Part shown: piece after piece, positions 1-9,356 of the stretch | Position numbering within the stretch: the first letter of the stretch is position 1 | Layout: each line of letters begins with the position of its first letter | Assembly: GCF_011065895.1 (NCBI RefSeq) | Contig: NZ_JAALCR010000010.1 | Span: 186,001 to 250,000, forward strand | Reading direction: 5' to 3' | Origin: Paludisphaera rhizosphaerae | GTDB taxonomy: Bacteria > Planctomycetota > Planctomycetia > Isosphaerales > Isosphaeraceae | DNA length: 64,000 nt | Position numbers and translations under genes: made by a program | Notes under the pieces: generated by a model | What the model saw: the letters and a program-made list of their open reading frames with translations, nothing else | Databases searched by the model: none | What the model was told of the DNA's origin: nothing

Positions 1-472
1 TATCCAGCGAGAGATCCCGGCCGCTCGACGCCTTGCGGATCATGCCCGCGAAGGCCGGAGCGAGAAGCGAAAGGATCGTCGAGGCGCTCGACGGCTTCAC
101 TCCCGCATCGTCCGCGACAAGGTTCGACACGCGATCCAGCTTGTCTCCCAGGATGGAGCGAAGCATGGAATAGCCATGCTTGGCGAGCGACTCAAGAGAA
201 CCACTCTTGAGCATCTCGTGGAGGAGCCCCGGCGAAGCCGAGAGGTTGTCGAGCCGCGCCAGTTCCTGAGGCTCGCGTCGAAGCGAGTCGAGCAGGGCGG
301 AACTGTCACGCGCGCCGGTCAGCATGTGCAGCAGGCCGGCGAGGATGGAGGAACCCCCGATCGAGATCGCCCGTTCGACGCGGTCCGGCGCTTCCTCCAG
401 CGTCCTGGCGATGTCGTGAACGACGTCGCTGTTGAAGATCCGCTTGACCTGATTCAGGAGGTCGATCGACAT
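1..472 (-). CDS. DUF937-like protein, C-terminus cut by window edge
   Basis: The reverse strand is open from an ATG at 472 to the left edge, giving about 157 residues without a stop. The protein begins MSIDLLNQVKRIFNSDVV and continues with a helical, Ala/Leu/Ser-rich sequence (for example SIGGSSILAGLLHMLTG and LLAPAFAGMIRKASSG). This pattern resembles the DUF937 family of small helical proteins, which are sometimes fused to OmpA-like domains; the visible part ends before any such fusion could be seen. The function is unknown. The family assignment is from motif resemblance only. Confidence 0.6.
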   Translation of the reverse strand, partial: MSIDLLNQVKRIFNSDVVHDIARTLEEAPDRVERAISIGGSSILAGLLHMLTGARDSSALLDSLRREPQELARLDNLSASPGLLHEMLKSGSLESLAKHGYSMLRSILGDKLDRVSNLVADDAGVKPSSASTILSLLAPAFAGMIRKASSGRDLSLD

Positions 473-609
473 GATGCGTACTCCATCAGATGGCGGCCCG
501 TCGGACGCACGCCCGATTGGGCCGGTCGAGGAATCACCGCCAGAGACCTTCCTGCTTCTCCGGCATGAGAGGGGAGCGTTCCCAACCGAGTTGCAGCAAT
601 CCGCATGCC

Positions 610-640
610 GCGTCCGCCGTCGATGAACGAAGGCGGACGC
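610..640 (-). terminator. hairpin downstream of the subtilase gene
   Basis: A perfect 9-bp inverted repeat, GCGTCCGCC (610-618) and GGCGGACGC (632-640), lies just beyond the stop of the reverse-strand subtilase. There is no clear T-run after it on that strand, so it could be a weak intrinsic terminator or simply an mRNA 3' stabilising hairpin. Confidence 0.45.
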
Positions 641-658
641 AGCCGCGGCTGGGCGAGG

Positions 659-2650
659 TCAACCGATGAACAGGCCGTTCAGCAGGGCGTTGGGTCCGCC
701 GGTGTTGGCGATCCGGAAGACCACCTTGCCCGACAGGGCCCAGGAGAGATAGACGCCGTTGGAGAAGGAACTGATCGACCGCGAGTCGAGCACGGCCCCG
801 GTGCTCGCGTCGAGAACGTCGACCTGTTGGTTGCGGTTCGAGCCGTCCCAGTCGAGGAAGTAGAGGGCGACGTTCTTGGCGGTCGAGCCCAGGTCGAGCG
901 TGACCGTGAAGGCGGAGTTCGAATACCAGACGGCGGCGACGCGGTTAGAGGAGCCCGGAACCTGGAGGGCGCGGGAGTCGCTGGAGGCATCGCTCCAGAT
1001 GTAGGAGCCCGCCCCTGCGACGCCGAAGCCGTAGGAGGCGTCAAGGTTGGAGGCGGAGCCGGCCAGGGTATATCCGGAAGCTCCGTAGGCGGAGGTCCAG
1101 GTCCCCTGGGTCGTGGCGTCTGTCCCCAGATAGTTGGCCGTCGCCGCCGCGCCTGAGGGTCCGCCGATGAACAGGCCGTTGAGCAGGGCGTTGGGTCCGC
1201 CGGTGTTGGCGATCCGGAAGACCACCTTGCCCGACAGGGCCCAGGAGAGATAGACGCCGCTGGCGAAGGAGCTGATCGACCGTGAGTCGAGCACGGCTCC
1301 CGTGCCGGCGTCGAGAACGTCGACCTGTTGGTTGCGGTTCGAGCCGTCCCAGTCGAGGAAATAGAGAGCGACGTTCTTGGCGGTCGAGCCCAGGTCGAGC
1401 GCGACCGTGAACGAACCGCTGGAGTACCAGGCGGCGGCGATCCGGTTGGAGGAGCCTGGAGTTTGCAGGGCGCGGGAGTCGCTGGTGGCGTCGGTCCAGA
1501 CGTAGGGGCTGGCTCCTGCGACGCTGAAACCGTAGGACGAGTCGAGGTTGGAGGCGGAGCCGGCCAGGGCGTATCCGGAGGCTCCATAGGCGGAGGACCA
1601 GGTCCCCTGGGTGGTCGTATTGTTCCCCAGGTAATTGGCCGTCGCCGCCGCGCCCGACGGTCCGCCGATGAACAGGCCGTTGAGCAGGGCGTTGGGTCCG
1701 CCGGTGTTGGCGATCCGGAAGACGACCTTGCCCGACAGGGCCCAGGAGAGATACACGCCGCTGGCGAAGGAGCTGATCGACCGCGAGTCGAGCACGGCTC
1801 CCGTGCCGGCGTCGAGAACGTCGACCTGTTGGTTGCGGTTGGAGCCGTCCCAGTCGAGGAAGTAGAGGGCGACGTTCTTGGCGGTCGAGCCCAGGTCGAG
1901 CGCGACCGTGAACGAACCGCTGGAGTACCAGGCGGCGGCGATGCGGTTGGAGGAGCCCGGAGTTTGCAGGGCGCGGGAGTCGCTGGTGGCGTCGGTCCAG
2001 ACGTAGGAACCGGCCCCGGAAACGCTGAAGCCGTAGGACGAGTCGAGGTTGGTGGCGGAGCCGGCCAGGGCGTATCCGGAGGCTCCATAGGCGGAGGACC
2101 AGGTCCCCTGGGTGGTCGTATTGTTCCCCAGGTAATTGGCCGTCGCCGCCGAGCCTGAGGGGCCGCCGATGAACAGACCGTTCAGCAGGGCGTTGGGTCC
2201 GCCGGTGTTGGCGATCCGGAAGACCACCTTGCCCGACAGGGCCCAGGAGAGATACACGCCGTTGGCGAAGGAGGAGATCGACCGCGAGTCGAGCACGATG
2301 CCCGTACCGGCGTCGAGGACGTCGACGCGTTCGGAACGGTTGGAGCCGTCCCAGTCGAGGAAGTAGAGAGCGACGTTCTTGGCGGTCGAGCCCAGGTCGA
2401 GTGCAACGGTGAACGAACCGCTGGAGTACCAGGCGGCGGCGACGCGGTTGGAGGAGCCCGGAACCTGGAGGGCGCGGGAGTCGCTGGAGGCGTCGGCCCA
2501 GACGTAGGAACCGGCCCCGGAAACGCTGAAGCCGTAGGACGAGTCGAGGTTGGAGGCGGAACCGGCCAGGGCGTATCCGGAGGCCCCATAGGCGGAGGAC
2601 CAGGTCCCCTGGGTGGTGGTGTTGCTCCCCAGGTAATTGGCCGTCGCCGT
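659..2650 (-). repeat. four tandem 501-bp in-frame repeats in the subtilase gene
   Basis: The marker GATGAACAG occurs at 665, 1166, 1667 and 2168, an exact period of 501 bp (167 codons) three times in succession. Long stretches between the markers are nearly identical at the DNA level. The fourth copy, N-terminal in the protein, ends near 2650 where the proline-threonine linker starts. Constant length and high DNA similarity suggest recent duplication or gene conversion. Confidence 0.95.
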
Positions 2651-4156
2651 TGGAGTCGGCGGAGGGGTCGTGGTCGGCAGAGCCGCGCCAAGGTTGAGTT
2701 CACCGCCGGTAGCGACCTTGCCGGTCAACGACGCGAGAGGCTTGGCGGTGCTCAGGATCTGGTTGACGATCTGGGTGTAGGTCCAGTCCGAATGGGCGGT
2801 GGCCAGCAGGGCGGCGGCTCCCGTGACGAACGGGGTGGCCATGGAGGTCCCGCTCATGTAGCCGTAGCTGTTGCCAGGCAGCGTGCTGTAGATGTTTCCG
2901 CCTGGGGCGGCGATGTCGACGGTGGTCGCCCCGTAGTTTGAGAACCAGGAGAGGGAGCCGTCGGAGTCGATCGACGCCACCGAGATCACGTTGGGCTGCG
3001 TGGAACCGGAGGGAGACGAGGGCGAGACGTCTGTGTTCGTGCTGCTGTTGCCCGCGGCGGCCACGAAGACGGAGCCGGCCGACGCGGCGGCGGCGATGGC
3101 GTTGTCGAAGGTCGAACTGATGGTTCCGCTGCCGCCGTAGCTGTTGTTCGAGACCTTCGCCCCCATGGCCGCGGAGTAACGGAGGGCGGCGGCCGCCGCC
3201 GTGTCGGTGCCGTTGCCGGCGGAGTTGAGGATCTTCAACGGCATGATCTGGACCTGCCAGTTCACGCCGGAGACGCCCACGCCGTTGTTTCCCGTCGCGC
3301 CGATGATTCCCGAGACGTGGGTGCCGTGGCCGTTGTCGTCGAATGGGTTGTTGGTGTTGCTGACGAAGTTCCAGCCGACGATGTCGTCGACGTAGGTGAC
3401 CCCGTTGATCGCGCCGTCGTTGCTGATGCCGTCGGCCCAGCCGCCGGTGCCGTTGTCGACGCCGTTGGTACGACCCATCGTGACCAGCAGGTCGGCCGCC
3501 GTGATCCGGCCGTCGCCGTTCTGGTCGGTGATCTTGCCGATTCCCTGGTTGGGCTTGGAGCCGTCGGCGGCCTGGTAATTCAGGTCGTAGAAAGTGATCT
3601 TGCCGTCGCCGTCCTCGTCGATCAGGTTGGCCCTTCGCGAGGCCGGGATCTCGCCCTGGTTAATCCAGATGTTTTGATAGAGGTCCGGGTGATTGTAGTC
3701 GACGCCCGTGTCGATGACCGCGACGGTCGTCTTCGTCGAGCCCGTCGACGTGTTCCAGGCCGTCGGCGCGTTGATCCCGTACGTCCCGTTCAACCCCCAC
3801 TGAGTCCCGTCGGAATACTGAGGATCGTTGGGGGTGGCGTCGATGCTGAAGGTCTGGCGAGGCTCCGCGTATTCGATCCCGGGGATCGCCATGACGCGCT
3901 TCTGAAATCGAGACAGCGCGAGATACGACCCAAACGCCTGAATGACTCCCTGGACTTCTGAATCGGCCAAGGTCGCGCCCAACCGCTTCGCCTGCGCCGC
4001 CACGTCGGCCTCCGAAGCTCCCCCCAGGCCGACCAGGAGCGAGCCCGTGTAAGTTCCCGAACTCAGGACCGTACGGCGCTCCAGATGTTCGAGTCCCATC
4101 CCCAACGTAAACGCGCGACGCGCGCGAGCCAGCCGCTTCATTGGCCGAGTTATCAT
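659..4156 (-). CDS. secreted subtilisin-like serine protease (S8) with four C-terminal repeats
   Basis: A 1165-residue protein. The N-terminus carries GLEHLERRTVLS (residues 21-32), a planctomycete surface-protein signature of the LExLExR type. A subtilase domain follows with the full catalytic triad: Asp149 in AVIDTGVDYNHPDL, His277 in DNGHGTHVSG, Ser438 in SGTSMATPF, and the oxyanion Asn370 in AAAGNSS. Two calcium-loop-like inserts (DEDGDGKIT near 180 and DQNGDGRIT near 211) interrupt the domain between the catalytic Asp and His. After a short TTTPPPTPT linker, four 167-residue repeats fill the C-terminal half; they are Gly/Ser/Ala-rich, each with the core NVALYFLDWDGSNR, and look like beta-sandwich modules. 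Likely an extracellular or cell-surface protease; the substrate is unknown. Confidence 0.9.
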   Translation of the reverse strand: MITRPMKRLARARRAFTLGMGLEHLERRTVLSSGTYTGSLLVGLGGASEADVAAQAKRLGATLADSEVQGVIQAFGSYLALSRFQKRVMAIPGIEYAEPRQTFSIDATPNDPQYSDGTQWGLNGTYGINAPTAWNTSTGSTKTTVAVIDTGVDYNHPDLYQNIWINQGEIPASRRANLIDEDGDGKITFYDLNYQAADGSKPNQGIGKITDQNGDGRITAADLLVTMGRTNGVDNGTGGWADGISNDGAINGVTYVDDIVGWNFVSNTNNPFDDNGHGTHVSGIIGATGNNGVGVSGVNWQVQIMPLKILNSAGNGTDTAAAAALRYSAAMGAKVSNNSYGGSGTISSTFDNAIAAAASAGSVFVAAAGNSSTNTDVSPSSPSGSTQPNVISVASIDSDGSLSWFSNYGATTVDIAAPGGNIYSTLPGNSYGYMSGTSMATPFVTGAAALLATAHSDWTYTQIVNQILSTAKPLASLTGKVATGGELNLGAALPTTTPPPTPTATANYLGSNTTTQGTWSSAYGASGYALAGSASNLDSSYGFSVSGAGSYVWADASSDSRALQVPGSSNRVAAAWYSSGSFTVALDLGSTAKNVALYFLDWDGSNRSERVDVLDAGTGIVLDSRSISSFANGVYLSWALSGKVVFRIANTGGPNALLNGLFIGGPSGSAATANYLGNNTTTQGTWSSAYGASGYALAGSATNLDSSYGFSVSGAGSYVWTDATSDSRALQTPGSSNRIAAAWYSSGSFTVALDLGSTAKNVALYFLDWDGSNRNQQVDVLDAGTGAVLDSRSISSFASGVYLSWALSGKVVFRIANTGGPNALLNGLFIGGPSGAAATANYLGNNTTTQGTWSSAYGASGYALAGSASNLDSSYGFSVAGASPYVWTDATSDSRALQTPGSSNRIAAAWYSSGSFTVALDLGSTAKNVALYFLDWDGSNRNQQVDVLDAGTGAVLDSRSISSFASGVYLSWALSGKVVFRIANTGGPNALLNGLFIGGPSGAAATANYLGTDATTQGTWTSAYGASGYTLAGSASNLDASYGFGVAGAGSYIWSDASSDSRALQVPGSSNRVAAVWYSNSAFTVTLDLGSTAKNVALYFLDWDGSNRNQQVDVLDASTGAVLDSRSISSFSNGVYLSWALSGKVVFRIANTGGPNALLNGLFIG

Positions 4157-4525
4157 GGGTGCGTGTTCCTGGGGGAAGGTCGAAGCTTCGAGCCGAGGCT
4201 CGGCAAGGCGGATGTCGGGCGGCCGAAATCGGCCGAAAACCGATGATGTCGGTGACTTGCGAGACCTTTCCAGACGTGACCCGCCATCGATGAGTCGAAA
4301 TGCACGCCGTCATGGTCGTGCGGCGGTTCGCATCTGGATGCGCCTGGATTGTTCCTTCAATCCTCATCATTTCGCAAGGGTGCAGGGGGGCCTTGTCGCG
4401 AGAATCCTTGTCGACGCGGACGATTCCATCGGGTCGATTCGCGGGATATCCTGGAGAACGAGCCGTCCCCGCCCCGTTCATGTGGGGAGCGGCCGCGTTT
4501 CCCTGGACTCTCGGGGTCGAACTCG
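4157..4525. other. divergent intergenic region
   Basis: About 370 bases separate the divergently transcribed subtilase and DUF4886 genes and must hold both promoters. I found no convincing -35/-10 pair and no gene. Open frames that extend upstream from the DUF4886 start lack a ribosome binding site and signal peptide and were not accepted. Confidence 0.5.
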
Positions 4526-5545
4526 ATGAAGCGTCTGGAAGGTGCATCTTCGGCCTGGCCTCCGCTGGTTCTCGTCGCGGTACTGCTCGGCCTGCCGTTG
4601 GGGGGGCGGACGTCGGCTCAGACGCCTGGGGGGCGGACTCCCACGACGGTGCGGTTGCTCACGGTCGGCAATAGTTTCTCGCAGGACGCGACCCGCTACC
4701 TTCCGGACGTCGTCAAGGCTCAGGGGGACGTTCTGGTACATCACCAGGCAGGGATTCCCGGCGGCACGCTCCAGCAGCATTGCGAGAAAGCCGACGCCCA
4801 CGCCAAGGATCCGGCCGACCCTCGCGGCCTCTACGTCAACTCCAAGCTGAGCCTGGTTCAGGAGTTGAAGGCCGAGCCCTGGGATTTCGTCACGATCCAG
4901 CAGGCGAGCATCCGCAGCCACGACTACGCAACCTACCAGCCGTTCGCCGATCGCCTCGTCGCGATCATCAAGGAACTGGCCCCTGGCGCGCGCATCGTCG
5001 TCCACGAGACCTGGGCTTACCGTCGAGACGACCCGCGCTTCGATCCGAAGAAGAAGCCGGCCCCCGGCGAACCGGCCGATCAGGAGGCCATGTATCACGG
5101 GCTGGCCGAGGCCTACCACACTCTCGCCGGCCACCTGGAGGCCCCGATCATCCCCGTGGGAGACGCCTTCCACATCGCCGACGCCGACGCCAAATGGGGA
5201 TATCGGCCCGATACGAAGTTCGACCTGGCGGCCGCCGTCATGCCCGCGCTGCCGGACCAGACCCACTCGCTGCACGTCGGCCGGAAGTGGGTCAAGCAGG
5301 AGGACGGGAGCTTCAAGATGACCATGGACGGGCACCACTCCAGCGTCGCCGGCCGATACCTCGGGGCGTTGACGTTCTATGAGTCGCTCTACGGAAAGTC
5401 GGTCGTCGGCTGCACCTTCCGGCCGAACGGCGTCAACGCCGAGTACGCCGCGTTCCTCCAGGAGTCGGCCCATCAGGCGACGGCCGCCCTCAAGGGAACG
5501 TCGTTCCAGATCCCGCGTGGAGTTCCGGCGTCGGCGTCCCGCTGA
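4526..5545 (+). CDS. secreted DUF4886 (SGNH-hydrolase-like) protein
   Basis: A 339-residue protein. The start at MKRLEGASSAWPPLVLV was chosen because it gives a clean signal peptide ending near GGRTSAQ; the frame stays open further upstream but codes for no signal. Directly after the signal come VRLLTVGNSFSQDATRYL, the GNSFS block typical of DUF4886 and similar to block I of SGNH hydrolases (GDS-like Ser), and later HETWAYRRDDPRF and DGHHSSVAGRYLGALTFYE, which would supply the His of the triad. The reaction is probably hydrolysis of an ester on a glycan or lipid; the substrate is not evident. Confidence 0.8.
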   Translation: MKRLEGASSAWPPLVLVAVLLGLPLGGRTSAQTPGGRTPTTVRLLTVGNSFSQDATRYLPDVVKAQGDVLVHHQAGIPGGTLQQHCEKADAHAKDPADPRGLYVNSKLSLVQELKAEPWDFVTIQQASIRSHDYATYQPFADRLVAIIKELAPGARIVVHETWAYRRDDPRFDPKKKPAPGEPADQEAMYHGLAEAYHTLAGHLEAPIIPVGDAFHIADADAKWGYRPDTKFDLAAAVMPALPDQTHSLHVGRKWVKQEDGSFKMTMDGHHSSVAGRYLGALTFYESLYGKSVVGCTFRPNGVNAEYAAFLQESAHQATAALKGTSFQIPRGVPASASR

Positions 5546-5557
5546 GGGGCGTCGGCT

Positions 5558-6142
5558 TCATTTGGGCGACGCGGGAGTCTCAGGCCCGCCGATCTCGACG
5601 GCTTCGACGGTGACCGTCACCCCGGCGTCCGCATAACGGGTCACGGATTTGAGCAGGCGCCCGGGGACGTCGTCGGACATCCAGGTTCGGGCGGTCCACT
5701 TCAGGCCGCCGTCCCCCACGCCCTTGGTATCGAACCAGATCGCCTTGAATTCCCTGCCGGAGACGGTCAACTTCTCCTCCCCCTGAGCGAGGGCGTCGGT
5801 CGGCTTGCCGACGTCTTCCTTTCGCATTTTGCCGATGAGGGGGAAGAGCCGATACTGGTCGCGCCTCTCGGGAGGCGACTCGACGAGCGAACCCGTGGCG
5901 TCGCTCACCTTGAGGGTTTCGAGCACGACCTTCTCCGGCTTGACCGCCTTGAGGGTCGTGGTCGTCGTCGTTGTGAGGACTCCCCCCTTCGACTCCGAAC
6001 GGGAACGTGTGACGACCCTCGTGCCGAGCGGCTGTTTGGCCCAACTCAGGTAAGTCGGATGGTCGACGTTCTCGGCGTTCGCCGTCGGAGCGACGGCGAC
6101 CAGGGCGGCCTGGACGAACAGGGCGACGAGGGGCTTGTTCAC
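5558..6142 (-). CDS. secreted protein of unknown function
   Basis: A 194-residue protein read from a GTG at 6142, preceded by GGGAGG eight bases upstream. The N-terminus MNKPLVALFVQAALVAVAPTANA is a signal peptide. The mature part begins ENVDHPTYLSWAKQPLGTRV and contains the threonine run GGVLTTTTTTTLKAV and, near the end, WTARTWMSDDVPGRLLKSV. The sequence is consistent with a small lipoprotein-carrier-like or beta-sheet periplasmic protein, but I do not recognise a family. It converges with the DUF4886 gene, whose stop is 12 bases away. Confidence 0.7.
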   Translation of the reverse strand: MNKPLVALFVQAALVAVAPTANAENVDHPTYLSWAKQPLGTRVVTRSRSESKGGVLTTTTTTTLKAVKPEKVVLETLKVSDATGSLVESPPERRDQYRLFPLIGKMRKEDVGKPTDALAQGEEKLTVSGREFKAIWFDTKGVGDGGLKWTARTWMSDDVPGRLLKSVTRYADAGVTVTVEAVEIGGPETPASPK

Positions 6143-6488
6143 GAGCGGGCCTCCCGGACGGCGAAACCACGCCGACCCCGAGGACCATCCCAACGGGCGA
6201 CGACGCGGCCGAATCCTATCCCGTCGGAGTTCGCGCCGACAACGCGCCGTGCAGGAATTCACACGTTCTTCCCTGATTCGACCTTGATCTAAGTATTAAG
6301 GAGATCGATATATCGATTTCCGAGTCTTCATTCATGATCGATGGTTAGAGATATTTTCGTCAAACATTCTCCTTGGCTTGTGGGTCGTCTTCGCGCTTCG
6401 TGCCTAACCTGGCCGCGGCCGACTGGTCCCGAGGCGGGACTGATCCGAGCCTTACGACCTTCACACAACTGCAAGGAGATCGTCGACC
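6143..6488. other. intergenic region with AT-rich promoter-like stretch
   Basis: About 346 bases between a reverse-strand secreted protein and a forward DUF1559 gene. The stretch 6285-6365 is markedly AT-rich for this genome (for example CTAAGTATTAAGGAG and GATATATCGAT) and is the likeliest place for the two promoters. No gene was recognised. Confidence 0.4.
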
Positions 6489-7637
6489 GTGAGCGCCCCC
6501 CGTAGGCCCATCGCCCTCCGCACGGGCTTCACCCTGATCGAATTGCTCGTCGTCATCGCGATCATCGCCGTGCTCATTGCGCTGCTCTTGCCGGCCGTGC
6601 AATCGGCTCGCGAGGCGGCCCGCCGGATGCAGTGCACCAACAACCTGAAGCAGATCGGGCTCGGCTTCGCCAACTTCGAGAGCGTCAACGGCCACCTGCC
6701 GCCTGGGCCGTACGACGGCGACCCCGACGCCGTCGACCTCTCCGGAAATCCGGACTCGTCCCGCCGGAATTACGACGAGGACTGGAAGAACGGCGGATAT
6801 GAGACCTCAACCTGCTGCCGGGCCGACCACCCCAACGGCTTCAACCAGTTCTTCAAGATCCTGCCCTTCATCGAGCAGGCCACGGTCTACAACCTCGCGA
6901 ACTTCGCGGCGCCTCCCATCAATTCCAACCTCGCACGAGGGTCGGATTACGCGGGCGAGGACAGCGTCGCCCGGGCTGTGATCGCCACCTATTTCTGCCC
7001 CACTCGTCGCTCGCCGTCCGCCTACCTCTCTGGCGCGGTCAGCAGCGCCTCGAACGCCGTCGCCAAGAACGACTACGCCGGCTGCGCAGGGATGTTCCAG
7101 GGCGAATCCTACGAGTGCCAGGATCGGAGCAACCGCTGGGTCCCGGCTGCACCGGACGGTTCGTCGCCGATCGCCAACGAGCGAGCCGCCATCAATCAGG
7201 GGGACACGGGCGGCCGCAAGGGGGCGATTTCCCACGGCGTCCGCAGCAAGCGACGTCTCGCCGATTTCACCGACGGCACGTCCAACTCGATCGTGGCGGC
7301 CGAGAAGTCGCTCCCCTGGGCTCGGTTCGCAACCGACGGCGGCGACAACGAGCGCTGGAACAACGCCGGCTGGGACGAGGACGTCGTCCGGTTCCACTTC
7401 GTGCCGGTGGCGGACGCCCAGGCTCCGCCGCTGAACGGCCTGTGCAGCAGCCCCTCGTCGCCGAACACGGGCTCGACCCTTTGGCGGCGGATGTTCGGCG
7501 GTCCCCACCCCGGCGGCGTCAACGCAGTCCTTGGCGACGGCTCGGTGCGCTTCATCAAGTTCAGCGTTAATCCGAGCGCCTTCCGTCGCCTCTCCGTCAT
7601 CGACGACGGCGAGGTCCTCAGCTCCGATTCGTACTGA
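6489..7637 (+). CDS. DUF1559 protein with type-IV-pilin-like N-terminus
   Basis: A 382-residue protein starting at a GTG with AAGGAG eight bases upstream. The N-terminus has the prepilin processing motif [20 protein letters not shown], then [17 protein letters not shown], which is the pseudopilin helix found in the planctomycete DUF1559 family. The large C-terminal domain ends with [18 protein letters not shown] and the terminal GEVLSSDSY, both family hallmarks. Such proteins are probably processed by a prepilin peptidase and displayed in the envelope; their exact role is not established. A small lipoprotein gene follows 38 bases downstream. Confidence 0.92.
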   Translation: MSAPRRPIALRTGFTLIELLVVIAIIAVLIALLLPAVQSAREAARRMQCTNNLKQIGLGFANFESVNGHLPPGPYDGDPDAVDLSGNPDSSRRNYDEDWKNGGYETSTCCRADHPNGFNQFFKILPFIEQATVYNLANFAAPPINSNLARGSDYAGEDSVARAVIATYFCPTRRSPSAYLSGAVSSASNAVAKNDYAGCAGMFQGESYECQDRSNRWVPAAPDGSSPIANERAAINQGDTGGRKGAISHGVRSKRRLADFTDGTSNSIVAAEKSLPWARFATDGGDNERWNNAGWDEDVVRFHFVPVADAQAPPLNGLCSSPSSPNTGSTLWRRMFGGPHPGGVNAVLGDGSVRFIKFSVNPSAFRRLSVIDDGEVLSSDSY

Positions 7638-7675
7638 CCACATCGGCCGCTCCGAGCCGAAAAGGTGAACCTCCG

Positions 7676-7885
7676 ATGTCAAGGTCCTGGACCGTCGTCG
7701 TACTCCTGCTCGCTGCCGTCGCGTCACCTGGTTGCGACTCCGGCGGAACGCCTCCCAGTGAGGCCAGGAAGGTCGAGCTGAGCGCGGAGCAGGCCGCCGA
7801 GATCAAGAAGGCGGACGCACAGGTCGACGACGAAGAGCAAGGTCAGAAGATCGTCCAGCCCTCCAAGGGCGCCAGGAAGAAGTGA
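7676..7885 (+). CDS. small lipoprotein
   Basis: A 69-residue protein with a classical lipoprotein signal, SWTVVVLLLAAVASPGC, the lipobox Cys being followed by DSGGTPPSEARK. The remaining 50 residues are highly charged and helical (KVELSAEQAAEIKKADAQ) and end in a basic tail GARKK. AAAGGTG lies 9 bases upstream of the ATG. It follows the DUF1559 gene closely and probably shares its transcript. No function is known. Confidence 0.75.
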   Translation: MSRSWTVVVLLLAAVASPGCDSGGTPPSEARKVELSAEQAAEIKKADAQVDDEEQGQKIVQPSKGARKK

Positions 7886-7893
7886 GACCGGTC

Positions 7894-7917
7894 GCCGGGG
7901 GGCTTCGACCCCCCGGC
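7894..7917. terminator. hairpin between convergent genes
   Basis: GCCGGGGGG (7894-7902) and CCCCCCGGC (7909-7917) form a perfect 9-bp stem with a 6-base loop, nine bases after the lipoprotein stop and before the convergent sulfatase stop at 7943. It has no T-run but can serve both directions. Confidence 0.5.
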
Positions 7918-7942
7918 GCTCGTTCGGATCAAGCCCGGCCCA

Positions 7943-9319
7943 TCATTCGGCTGCCCCGGCACCGCTCTTGACGGGCGGCGCATCGGTCTTGGGGAACCAC
8001 TTCGCCAACTCGGCCTTTCTGGCGGCGTGCTTGGGGTCGGCGGCGAGGTTGGTCCATTCGTAGGGGTCGGCTCCCTCGTCGTAGAGTTCCTCGCCGCCGT
8101 CGGCGTAGCGGATGTACCGCCAGCCTTCGGAACGGACGGCGTGATTGCCTGCGCCGAAGGTCGTCAGAGCGGGGCGGTCCCACGCGGCGTTCGGGTCTTT
8201 CAGAAGGGCCTTGAAGCTGGGCCCCTCGACGTGCTTCGGCGTGGCGACGCCGCAGAGGTCGGTCAGGGTCGGGTAGACGCTCATGAAGTCGACGGTCCGC
8301 GAGCAAACGCCGCCGGGCGAGGTCAGGCCAGGGACGACCCAGATCATCGGGGCTCGCGTCGCCTCTTCCCACAGGGCGAACTTCCGCCAGTGGGACTTCT
8401 CGCCCAGGTGCCAGCCGTGGTCGCCCCAGAGCATGATGATCGTCTTGTCCTTGTCCGGCGAGCGGTCGAGCGCGTCGAGCAGCCGGCCGACCATGGCGTC
8501 GGCGTAGCTGATCGCGGCCAGGTACGCCTGCACGGCCTCCTTCCAGCGGCCCGACTCAACCATCTTGCGGTGGTCGCCGTTGGGCTTGGCCATCTTCACG
8601 CCGGCCGGCGGGACGTCGGCCAGGTCGTCTTCGCGGAAGGGGGGGAGCTGGATGGAGTCCAGCGGATGCATGTCGAAGTACTTGCCCGGGACGTTCCAGG
8701 GCATGTGCGGCTTGTGGAGGCCGACGGTCAGCAGGAACGGCTTGTCGTGCGACTTCCCAAGCTCATAGATGCCGTACTGGACGATCTTCCATTCGCGGAG
8801 GTCTTCATCCTTCGCCCCGTCGAGCCGGGCGAACTTGATCCCGCCCTGGCCGCCGACGCCGTCGTTGCCGGTCGGCTTGGGGTCCTTCCCCTCGTTCTTG
8901 AGGTAGTCGTCCCACTCAGAGCGGCGGGCGTAGGCCTCGTGGTAGATCTTGCCCGAGCCGAGGACCTCGTAACCCGCCTTGCGGAACGTGGTGGGCAAGG
9001 TGAGATCCGGCGAGACCGCCGGCCGCCAGTCCTCCTCGTTCTTGTAGACGCCCGTCGTGGACGGCCGAAGACCGCTCATCAGGGCGGCTCGCGACGGGTT
9101 GCACAAGGGCGCGGCGCAGTAGGCGTGGGTGAACCGGACGCCCCGCGCGGCGAGGCGGTCGATGTTGGGGGTGATCGTCTGGGGGTTGCGACCGAGGTGG
9201 CCGACCCAGTGGTTCAGGTCGTCCAGCGCGATGAAGAGGACGTTCGGCCGATCGTCGCCGCGGGCGGGCGCCGTCGCGAGCGCAAGGCTCGCGACGGCCG
9301 CCAGGAGGGTGAATCGCAT
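7943..9319 (-). CDS. secreted sulfatase, iduronate-2-sulfatase-like
   Basis: A 458-residue protein. The start at 9319 gives the signal peptide MRFTLLAAVASLALATAPARG followed at once by DDRPNVLFIALDDLNHW, the metal-binding start of the sulfatase fold. The catalytic Cys73 lies in LCNPSRAALMSG, the C-x-P-S-R motif matured to formylglycine. Other expected blocks are present: GSGKIYHE, TVGLHKPHMPW, and the second metal site WGDHGWHLGEKSHWRKF. The combination LDDLNHWVG and GLHKPHMPW is typical of iduronate-2-sulfatase-like enzymes. It lies 37 bases downstream of another sulfatase gene on the same strand and probably forms an operon for desulfating polysaccharides. Confidence 0.93.
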   Translation of the reverse strand: MRFTLLAAVASLALATAPARGDDRPNVLFIALDDLNHWVGHLGRNPQTITPNIDRLAARGVRFTHAYCAAPLCNPSRAALMSGLRPSTTGVYKNEEDWRPAVSPDLTLPTTFRKAGYEVLGSGKIYHEAYARRSEWDDYLKNEGKDPKPTGNDGVGGQGGIKFARLDGAKDEDLREWKIVQYGIYELGKSHDKPFLLTVGLHKPHMPWNVPGKYFDMHPLDSIQLPPFREDDLADVPPAGVKMAKPNGDHRKMVESGRWKEAVQAYLAAISYADAMVGRLLDALDRSPDKDKTIIMLWGDHGWHLGEKSHWRKFALWEEATRAPMIWVVPGLTSPGGVCSRTVDFMSVYPTLTDLCGVATPKHVEGPSFKALLKDPNAAWDRPALTTFGAGNHAVRSEGWRYIRYADGGEELYDEGADPYEWTNLAADPKHAARKAELAKWFPKTDAPPVKSGAGAAE

Positions 9320-9356
9320 GGGTGAGGGTCCTTGAGGGGTGCGTCGATCGGTCGCG

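Noticed and set aside
4349-4525. N-terminal extension of the DUF4886 gene
   Set aside because: The upstream codons encode a basic, unstructured sequence and would bury the signal peptide; the ATG at 4526 is better.
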